Part shown: positions 57,984 through 64,000 of the stretch, piece after piece
How the letters are laid out: each line of letters starts with the position of its first letter
How positions within the stretch are numbered: the stretch's first letter is position 1
DNA from: Thalassospira sp. MCCC 1A03138
Lineage (GTDB): Bacteria > Pseudomonadota > Alphaproteobacteria > Rhodospirillales > Thalassospiraceae
Direction: 5' to 3'
Length of the DNA stretch: 64,000 nucleotides
Assembly: GCF_002115785.1 (NCBI RefSeq)
Contig: NZ_JFJY01000004.1
Location: 124,001 to 188,000 of the forward strand
Made by a program: the position numbers and the translations under genes
The notes under the pieces: model-generated
What the model was told of the DNA's origin: nothing
Databases searched by the model: none
The model's input: only the letters and a program-made list of their open reading frames with translations

Positions 57984-58766
57984 CTACAACTCTATCCCGG
58001 CAGGGTTTCGCAGAATTACCTCGATTTCCGGCAGATAGTTGCCCTCAGAATCATGCAACACAATTCCCCGCCTCAGGGTAACCGGCGATGAAACGCCCTT
58101 GCGGGCCGAGACAATCACGCGAAGCGGTGCATCGGCGCTGGCCTTGCTCCAGATCGGGTAAATGGTCATGTCGCCTGCCCGGCCATACAAAAGCCCGATG
58201 ATCCGGTCGAGATGATCCGCCCGATGCACGATGGTGACCCGGCCCTTCCGGCGGACCATCTTAAGGCAGAAATTGATCCAGTCCTTAAGATCAGCCGTGC
58301 CTTCCTGATGCGCCTTGGCCCGGCTTTCATTGGCGGGGCGCGTTCCCCCTGCATAGAAGGGTGGGTTTGAAATCACCTGATCAAAACTTTCGGCCACCAG
58401 CGGCAAGGACCGGTCATTGATATCGCCATGAACCGGCGTTACCCGGCCCACCAGATCATTTTCGACAATGTTACGGCAAAACAGCGCATAGAGATCGTCC
58501 TGCAACTCGACCCCGGTCACTTCGGCATCGGCCAGACGGCGTGCCACACATAACCCGGCCGACCCGACAGCCGCCCCGACATCAAGTATTTTCTGATCCC
58601 GTCTGGAATTGATCGACACGGACGCGGCCAGCAAAACAGCATCAACCGCCGCCCGATACCCATCTATCGGCTGTTTTAACGTCACCGAACCGCCCAGCAG
58701 AAAATCGTGGCTGATGCGTTCTTCCGCAAAATCGGGAACATGAAATGCGCTATCGGTTCGGGTCAT
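57984..58766 (-). CDS. trmN6: tRNA1(Val) (adenine(37)-N6)-methyltransferase-like protein
   Basis: This Rossmann-fold SAM-dependent methyltransferase has 260 residues. ILDVGAAVGSAGLCVARRL is the SAM loop (GxG altered), and VISNPPFYAGG is the NPPF/Y motif of N6-adenine methyltransferases. The N-terminal VTLKQPIDGYRAAVDAVLLAA is typical of TrmN6/YfiC. It methylates A37 of tRNA-Val in E. coli. DUF2007 lies 43 bases upstream on the same strand. Confidence 0.85.
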   Translation of the reverse strand: MTRTDSAFHVPDFAEERISHDFLLGGSVTLKQPIDGYRAAVDAVLLAASVSINSRRDQKILDVGAAVGSAGLCVARRLADAEVTGVELQDDLYALFCRNIVENDLVGRVTPVHGDINDRSLPLVAESFDQVISNPPFYAGGTRPANESRAKAHQEGTADLKDWINFCLKMVRRKGRVTIVHRADHLDRIIGLLYGRAGDMTIYPIWSKASADAPLRVIVSARKGVSSPVTLRRGIVLHDSEGNYLPEIEVILRNPAGIEL

Positions 58767-58809
58767 AAATGCCTAAATTCCTGCAACCTTGCCGATGTCT
58801 GACTGATTT

Positions 58810-59067
58810 TCAGTCTTGGACTTCCTCGGTATCGGGATCATGCTGTGCGTTATGCGCATCAAGTTCGCGTCTGGCAATATCAAGGATGTATTTGGCCCGG
58901 CTTTCTTCCTGGGGCTCAACCATCAAACGCCTTGGAAGTGCGCCGATGGATCCTTCGAGAATGCTGGCGTGGTAATCAAAAATATGGCTGGCGATGCCTT
59001 CGTCGGCGAGAACCGATTGCGCCCAGCTGAGCTCGATCGGGTCGTTGCTGCGAAATAGCTCGATCAT
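58810..59067 (-). CDS. DUF2007 family protein
   Basis: The 85-residue protein of the DUF2007 (GlnB-like fold) type shows MIELFRSNDPIELSWAQSVLADEGIASHIFDYHASILEGSIGALPRRLMV in pieces, the usual short alpha/beta domain, and a charged tail. The function is unknown, and members are described as putative signal-transducing proteins. It is followed at once by trmN6 and is divergent from the polyprenyl synthase gene. Confidence 0.87.
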   Translation of the reverse strand: MIELFRSNDPIELSWAQSVLADEGIASHIFDYHASILEGSIGALPRRLMVEPQEESRAKYILDIARRELDAHNAQHDPDTEEVQD

Positions 59068-59299
59068 GCGATTTATGCGCCCCGGTTGTTATTGTATGTT
59101 TATCTTATCCATATATGTGTCTGGCAGAACATATTTGGGTAAAAATGACGGCAAAGCGGCTATTGTTGCCTGCCTGGCAACCATTTGTCCACTTGACCGT
59201 CACCACCCGGCATCTCTATGTTGAGGCCGCCCACTGAAATCAGCGTTACCCGTCCCGGTGGGCGGGGTCAATACGCGAGAAATTGTTTCGGATTACAGC

Positions 59300-60310
59300 G
59301 TGACCAATATCGCAACGCAGCAGACGACCGAACCCAGCCTGGACTCCCTGATCCGCCTTGTCGATGCCGACATGAAGCGCGTCAATCAGGTCATCATTGA
59401 CAACATGCACAGCGAAGTCGCGCTGATCCCGCAACTGGCAAGCCATCTTGTCGCTGCTGGTGGCAAGCGCATGCGCCCGATGCTGACACTGGCATCCGCC
59501 CAGCTTTGCGGCTATCAGGGCGGCACATCGGCGGTTGATCTTGCGGCCTGTGTCGAGTTTATCCACACCGCAACACTTCTGCATGACGATGTCGTTGATG
59601 AAAGCCTGCTGCGCCGTGGTCAGGCATCGGCCAATGCCCTGTTTGGCAACGAAGCCAGCGTCCTAGTCGGTGACTTCCTGTTTGCGCGCGCCTTTGTCGT
59701 GATGGTCAAAAACGGCTCGCTCAAGGTTCTTGATATCCTGGCGAAGGCGTCCGCCGTCATTGCCGAAGGCGAAGTTTTGCAACTTTCGACCGCCAATGAC
59801 ATGGCGACCACCGAAAAAGCCTATCTTGAAGTCATCACCGCCAAAACCGCCGCCCTGTTCGGGGCAGCGTCACAGATCGGTGCGGTGATTGCCAATCGTT
59901 CGGCCGAGGACGAAGAAGCGCTTCGTCTTTATGGCATCTATCTTGGCACCGCTTTCCAGCTGATCGACGATGTTCTGGATTATTCCGCCCATCAGGCGAC
60001 GCTGGGTAAAACCGTTGGCGATGATTTCCGGGACGGCAAGGTTACCCTGCCGGTCATCATTTCCTATGCCAAGGGCGATGACGCGGAAAAGGCCTTCTGG
60101 CGCCGTTGCATGGAAGATCAGGAATTCCAGGATGGCGATCTTGATCGCGCACAGGAACTGATCCGCAAATATGACGCGCTTAGCGCATCCATGGACCGTG
60201 CACGCGAATTTGGCCAGCTTGCCATCGATACCCTGACGCGCTTTGACGATGGCCCGATCAAGGATGCGATGATCGAGGCGGTCGAGTTCTGCATTTCGCG
60301 CCCATACTGA
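59300..60310 (+). CDS. ispB: Long-chain polyprenyl diphosphate synthase
   Basis: This enzyme elongates farnesyl diphosphate with isopentenyl diphosphate to the ubiquinone side chain. Both Asp-rich motifs are seen, HDDVVDE and IDDVLDY, with GGKRMRPMLTLASA before the first and KTVGDDFRDGKVTLPVI after the second. The start GTG at 59300 gives VTNIATQQTTEPS and about 336 residues. Another GTG at 59258 is possible and neither has a strong ribosome binding site. The chain length cannot be told from sequence alone. Confidence 0.92.
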   Translation: MTNIATQQTTEPSLDSLIRLVDADMKRVNQVIIDNMHSEVALIPQLASHLVAAGGKRMRPMLTLASAQLCGYQGGTSAVDLAACVEFIHTATLLHDDVVDESLLRRGQASANALFGNEASVLVGDFLFARAFVVMVKNGSLKVLDILAKASAVIAEGEVLQLSTANDMATTEKAYLEVITAKTAALFGAASQIGAVIANRSAEDEEALRLYGIYLGTAFQLIDDVLDYSAHQATLGKTVGDDFRDGKVTLPVIISYAKGDDAEKAFWRRCMEDQEFQDGDLDRAQELIRKYDALSASMDRAREFGQLAIDTLTRFDDGPIKDAMIEAVEFCISRPY

Positions 60311-60397
60311 TATCGCATGCCGGGGTCCCGGCGGATTGGCGCAAAAAACCCTTGCGTCGGTCCGTATTTGGGATTATCACCCGGCTTCGCAGAATGA

Positions 60398-60474
60398 CGG
60401 AGCGTAGCTCAGCCTGGTAGAGCACTGTCTTCGGGAGGCAGGGGTCGGAGGTTCGAATCCTCTCGCTCCGACCA
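60398..60474 (+). tRNA. tRNA-Pro (CGG), copy 1
   Basis: The 77 bases have acceptor CGGAGCG/CGCTCCG, anticodon loop TTCGGGA with anticodon CGG, T arm GGTTCGAATCC and an encoded CCA. It lies 87 bases after the polyprenyl synthase stop. Confidence 0.95.
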
Positions 60475-60480
60475 TCATTC

Positions 60481-60518
60481 AAAGGTCCTGAAACGGTTTC
60501 CGTTTCGGGGCCTTTTGC
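60481..60518 (+). terminator. Terminator after tRNA-Pro copy 1
   Basis: AAAGG-CC-GAAACGG folds back on CGTTTC-GG-CCTTT with a few mismatches, and a short T-run follows the stem. Confidence 0.7.
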
Positions 60519-60677
60519 GTATTGGCACAAACCCCGCCGAATTCACCCGCAAAGCGATTGATGCCCACACCGCGCAACCGTGAAATCATCTGTCGTAAAG
60601 TGGCAAAGTTTTTCGCGCCCACCGACCGGTTTATGCTTGATCCAGCCCGAAAGAAGGGCTAAACAACCGCCCACTGA

Positions 60678-60754
60678 CGGAGCGTAGCTCAGCCTGGTAG
60701 AGCACTGTCTTCGGGAGGCAGGGGTCGGAGGTTCGAATCCTCTCGCTCCGACCA
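60678..60754 (+). tRNA. tRNA-Pro (CGG), copy 2
   Basis: It is identical to the copy 280 bases upstream over all 77 bases, but with its own terminator, so the two can be separate transcripts. Confidence 0.95.
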
Positions 60755-61402
60755 TCAGTCGGGAAGTCTTTCTCAAAGGCTTCCCGTTTTCATTTCCGGG
60801 CCCCTTTCCCCGCCTAACTTGCCTCCTTATCCCCGTCCATTCTATGAGGCGCAGACACCGCGCAACCATCTTTCTGTACGGCTTATCAAGTAGTCTTTCC
60901 CAAAGCGGTTTCCAGCAACCAATTCGAGCGCACCGCGCTGCAACAAATTCGCATTACCGTTCGCAAGCGCAAACTTTATCATCGCACTTTTGCGCCCCTG
61001 TACTCACATTGCCAACATTGCGGATGGCGGCGCCAGAGCGCACCGACAATCCGAAAACGGTTTCTCTGCCAATCGATTCGCAACCATGGCGCGGGTTACC
61101 GGGTCTTTCTGCTATAACAACTTTAAATGAGAGTTATGCAATATGCTGAAGCCCGTATAAATACGCATTCCCATGCGGAAATCCCGGTTTTTTGAGCGAA
61201 ATCAAGTCATTTTTGTGCGTTCGCGAAGATATTTTCTTGCGCAGCGGGCGAAACAAACTTGCCCATACTTGCGAAATACGCTTAAGCTTCGCCCTGCAAC
61301 AAGAGGAACGGGGAGTTTCCGCCAGCAATAATAAAAGCAAAAGGCGGTTATCGACCTGACGTGGTAATACCAATTTCGGACTTCTTAGGGAGGAAGCTAC
61401 GA
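60755..61402 (+). other. 648-bp spacer between tRNA-Pro and the TRAP operon
   Basis: It starts with a terminator (60761-60790). The remainder holds no believable gene. Its last 300 bases should contain the promoter and leader of the transporter operon, though no clear promoter could be fixed by eye. Confidence 0.6.
60761..60790 (+). terminator. Terminator after tRNA-Pro copy 2
   Basis: GGGAAGTCTTT pairs with AAAGGCTTCCC (one G-T wobble) over CTC and is followed by a G and four T. Confidence 0.85.
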
Positions 61403-62464
61403 ATGAAATTTGCTAATATTTTGAAATCTGCAACCTGTGTGGCCGTCCTTGCAGCGGCTGCTTTGACAACGGTTGCACCTGACGCGGATGCGGCTGATCG
61501 TGTTCGCTGGAAAATGGGCTCGACCTATCCGGGTAGCCTGACCCAGCTTGGTACGCTTGGCAAACGCGTTGACGAAAAGATCGACGAAGTTTCCGGCGGC
61601 AACATTCAGATTAAATTCTACGAGCCGGGCGCACTTGTTCCGGCACTTGAAGTATTTGATGCGGTTTCAACCGGTTCCATCGATGCCGCCTTCTCCACCC
61701 CGGGTTACTGGGCGGGCAAGGTTCCGGCATTGCAGCTTTTTGGTGCCGTTCCGTTTGGTCCGCAGGCTGGTGAATATCTGGCATGGGTCAAATTTGGCGG
61801 CGGTCAGGAAATCTTTGACCGTCTTTACGCAGAACATGGCATCAAGTCGCTGTTCTGCGGCCTGATCGCACCGGAAGCATCGGGCTGGTTCTCCAAGGAA
61901 ATCAACACGGTTGAAGACCTTAAAGGCCTGAAAATGCGCTTCTTCGGTCTTGGCGCAAAAGTGATGGAAAAGCTTGGTGTTTCGACCCAGCTTCTGTCGG
62001 CTGGCGACATCTATCCGGCACTTGAACTCGGCACGATTGACGCGACCGAATTCTCCATGCCGGCGATCGACCTTAAACTGGGCTTCCATCAGGTCGCCAA
62101 ATACTACTACTTCCCGGGCTGGCATCAGCAGTCCACCTTCTTCGATCTCATGATCAACAAGGAGAAGTGGGACGGTCTTGACAAAACCCAGCAGGCACAG
62201 ATCGAAGCCGTCTGCAACGACAACCTGGCTTATGGTTTCGCCGAAGGTGAAGCAATCCAGTTCTCGGCCCTGAAAGAACTTCAGGAAAAAGGCGTGAACA
62301 TCAAGAAATGGTCGCCTGAAATGCTTGATGCCATGCGTGGTGCATGGGAAGAGGTTGCAGGCGAACTTTCTGCGCAGGATGCGGACTTCAAAGAAGCCTA
62401 TGACAGCCTGCAGGGCTTCCGTGCCAACTACAAAATCTGGAAAGACATCGGATATCTCGATTAA
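61403..62464 (+). CDS. dctP: TRAP transporter solute-binding protein (DctP family)
   Basis: This periplasmic receptor feeds the two membrane subunits encoded next. The 353 residues have a signal peptide (CVAVLAAAALTTVAPDADA). The mature part begins VRWKMGSTYPGSLTQLG and has the conserved Arg in EDLKGLKMRFFGLGAKVMEKLG that binds the carboxylate of the ligand. SAGDIYPALELGTIDATEFSMPAIDLKLGFHQVAKYYYFPGW resembles the TakP-like branch for keto acids. The ligand is thus probably an organic acid but not fixed. GGGAGGAAGC stands before the ATG. Confidence 0.93.
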   Translation: MKFANILKSATCVAVLAAAALTTVAPDADAADRVRWKMGSTYPGSLTQLGTLGKRVDEKIDEVSGGNIQIKFYEPGALVPALEVFDAVSTGSIDAAFSTPGYWAGKVPALQLFGAVPFGPQAGEYLAWVKFGGGQEIFDRLYAEHGIKSLFCGLIAPEASGWFSKEINTVEDLKGLKMRFFGLGAKVMEKLGVSTQLLSAGDIYPALELGTIDATEFSMPAIDLKLGFHQVAKYYYFPGWHQQSTFFDLMINKEKWDGLDKTQQAQIEAVCNDNLAYGFAEGEAIQFSALKELQEKGVNIKKWSPEMLDAMRGAWEEVAGELSAQDADFKEAYDSLQGFRANYKIWKDIGYLD

Positions 62465-62578
62465 TCTTTCCCGGTCCTGATGCGACCTTGTGTCGGACCA
62501 CAAAAAAGTCTCGGCAAGGCCGGGCGCCAATGGCCCCGGCCTTGACCGCGATTAAGAAAAGACCCGGGAGGCTTTTTA

Positions 62579-63169
62579 ATGGAAGCGCTACTAAAACTGA
62601 GTGACGGCATTGATGCCATCGTTTCCCGTATCGGGAAATGGGCCGCCCTGCTCGCCATTCCGCTGATGCTGACGATCATGTTTGACGTGATCCAGCGTAA
62701 ATTCGGCGGTCAGGGTTCCATCAAGCTGCAGGAACTGGAATGGCATCTCCATACCGGCCTGTTCATGCTGTGTTTCGGTTTTGGCTATATTCGTGACTCT
62801 CATGTCCGTATCGAACTGATCCGTGACAATCTGCGCCCGCGCACACGCGCCATCGTCGAGATGATCGGCGCGATTATCTGCATTCTGCCGTTCTGCGCAC
62901 TGGTGATTTATTTTGGTTATGATTTTGTCCTTCGATCCTTCGAAAACCACGAAGTCTCTGCCTCGACCACGGGGCTGACCCATCGCTGGCTCATCAAATC
63001 AACCATCCCCATCGGCTTCGGCCTTCTCGCCATGGCCGGTTTTTCGGTCTTCCTGAAATGCTATGTCTTTGTGTTCGGCCCTAGCAACCTGCGCAGCCGT
63101 GCGGGTCACTATGTCGGCGCAACACATCACGCAGACCTTGGCAACAAAGCCGCCAGGCTCAAAGACTGA
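62579..63169 (+). CDS. dctQ: TRAP transporter small membrane subunit (DctQ)
   Basis: Four transmembrane helices are seen in 196 residues (about 20-40, 55-75, 95-118 and 140-160). The amphipathic ELEWHLHTGLFMLCFGFGYIRDSHVRIELI region is typical of DctQ. GGGAGG precedes the ATG. It is the middle gene, 114 bases after dctP and 23 before dctM. Confidence 0.93.
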   Translation: MEALLKLSDGIDAIVSRIGKWAALLAIPLMLTIMFDVIQRKFGGQGSIKLQELEWHLHTGLFMLCFGFGYIRDSHVRIELIRDNLRPRTRAIVEMIGAIICILPFCALVIYFGYDFVLRSFENHEVSASTTGLTHRWLIKSTIPIGFGLLAMAGFSVFLKCYVFVFGPSNLRSRAGHYVGATHHADLGNKAARLKD

Positions 63170-63192
63170 TTGCGGAACGGGGATAATTCCAA

Positions 63193-64000
63193 ATGGAAAA
63201 CTTCTATATCGAAGACTGGTTTCCGCTGATCATGTTTGCCTCGCTGGGCATTCTGGTCTTCTCGGGGCTGCCGGTCGCATTCGTCATTTCGGGCATCGGG
63301 ATCGCCTTTGGCTTCCTTGGCATGGCCTATGACGTCTTCTCATTCATTGAATTCTTCAACATCGTATCGCGCATCTGGGGTGGCATCGCCGAAAACATGG
63401 TGATGGTTGCCGTTCCGATGTTCATCTATATGGGCACGATGCTGGAAAAAAGCGGCGTTGCCGAAGACCTGCTTGAATGCCTGAACGTGCTGATGCGCAA
63501 GGTTCCCGGTGGTCTGGCACTTTCGGTTACCCTGATGGGTACGATTATGGCCGCCACCACCGGCATCATCGGTGCATCGGTTGTGATGATGACCCTGCTT
63601 GCCCTGCCGGTCATGCTGCGCCGTAATTATGATCCATCGCTTGCGACCGGGACGATTGCCGCATCGGGAACGCTCGGCATTCTGATCCCGCCAAGCATCA
63701 TGCTGGTTCTGATGTCCGACCTTCTGTCGGTATCGGTCGGCAACCTGTTTCTGGCGGCGATCATTCCGGGTTTGCTGCTGGCGTCACTTTATACGATCTA
63801 TATCTTTGTGCGTTGCCAGATGCAGCCGCATCTTGCCCCGCCCCTGCCTGATGCTGAAGCCGTCCATGGCATGGATATGGTACGCATGATGCTGCGCAGC
63901 TTCATCCCGCCGGTCTTCCTGATTGTTCTGGTGCTGGGCTCGATCTTTGCCGGTTTTGCCACCCCGACCGAGGCCGCAGGCGTTGGTGCGGTTGGTGCGA
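63193..64000 (+). CDS. dctM: TRAP transporter large membrane subunit (DctM), 3' end cut by window
   Basis: The ATG opens a frame that runs to the window edge (about 269 residues). It shows repeated hydrophobic helices and the DctM motifs VPMFIYMGTMLEKSGVAEDLLE, TTGIIGASVVMMTLLALPVML, GTLGILIPPSIMLVL and, near the edge, FAGFATPTEAAGVGAVGA. DctM carries the sodium-coupled translocation path. A complete protein would be about 430-450 residues. Confidence 0.93.
   Translation, partial: MENFYIEDWFPLIMFASLGILVFSGLPVAFVISGIGIAFGFLGMAYDVFSFIEFFNIVSRIWGGIAENMVMVAVPMFIYMGTMLEKSGVAEDLLECLNVLMRKVPGGLALSVTLMGTIMAATTGIIGASVVMMTLLALPVMLRRNYDPSLATGTIAASGTLGILIPPSIMLVLMSDLLSVSVGNLFLAAIIPGLLLASLYTIYIFVRCQMQPHLAPPLPDAEAVHGMDMVRMMLRSFIPPVFLIVLVLGSIFAGFATPTEAAGVGAVGA

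Noticed and set aside
60258-60869. Minus-strand frames over the tRNA-Pro genes
   Set aside because: They are antisense translations of the tRNA sequences and their spacers and do not encode a protein.

Overview
The window looks like a chromosomal segment of a marine alphaproteobacterium of the Rhodospirillales type, most likely Thalassospira or a close relative. This is inferred from gene content and order: infA-maf-rng-yacG, murA-hisG-hisD-UPF0262, ilvB-ilvH-ilvC, small-form PurL, hflK-hflC-DUF2065-Do protease, and a GTTC-N7-GTTC LexA box of the alphaproteobacterial kind. It is also inferred from mid-50s GC with strong GC3 in core genes. No integrase, transposase, plasmid gene, CRISPR array or rRNA operon was seen. 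Most of the window is ordinary core genome.

Layout. 1-9.1 kb: the 3' part of purL, a truncated regulator, a periplasmic binding protein, the Fe-S carrier Mrp/ApbC, then hflK-hflC, a DUF2065 protein and a DegP/DegQ-type protease, which together form a membrane and periplasm protein-quality block. 9.1-16 kb: serB, miaA, the branched-chain amino acid genes ilvB-ilvH-ilvC, and psuG. A 14-codon Cys-pair ORF lies just before ilvB. 16-18.7 kb: a small accessory pocket with an XRE regulator, an unknown small gene, a GNAT enzyme, a membrane protein and a cut-off Cache-domain protein. 18.8-27.2 kb: a pyridoxamine-oxidase-like gene divergent from a MocR/PdxR-type regulator, a photolyase, a CYTH-CHAD protein and an exported Ntn hydrolase. 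In this stretch a 1.26-kb gene-poor region holds an SOS-type promoter, a short terminated transcript and degenerate ~109-bp tandem repeats.

27.3-36.4 kb: tRNA-Phe, yacG-rng-maf-infA, an acetyltransferase, a low-molecular-weight phosphatase, UPF0262, hisD-hisG-murA, dcd, a 57-residue small gene and two identical tRNA-Thr genes. 36.5-47.4 kb: UDP-glucuronate epimerase, a SprA-like protein, a NarL-type response regulator facing a hybrid histidine kinase, an AcuI/YhdH reductase, a DUF1232 protein, three glycosyltransferases probably for surface glycan, and ygfZ. 47.5-53.2 kb: glyQ-glyS-ppdK. 53.4-57.7 kb: a small zinc-ribbon membrane protein and two tandem chemoreceptors. 58-64 kb: trmN6, a DUF2007 protein, the long-chain polyprenyl diphosphate synthase, two tRNA-Pro genes, and a TRAP transporter (dctP-dctQ-dctM) running off the end.

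The points most worth a second look are the LexA-boxed orphan transcript beside the decayed repeats (25.2-26.0 kb), the MocR regulator with Arg where the PLP-binding Lys is expected, the ilvB upstream ORF with a Cys-Cys pair, the helix-turn-helix-less MmyB-type regulator, and the TACGC half-sites around the XRE start. No clearly new multi-gene system was found. Functions come from motif recognition and family knowledge, not from database searches.
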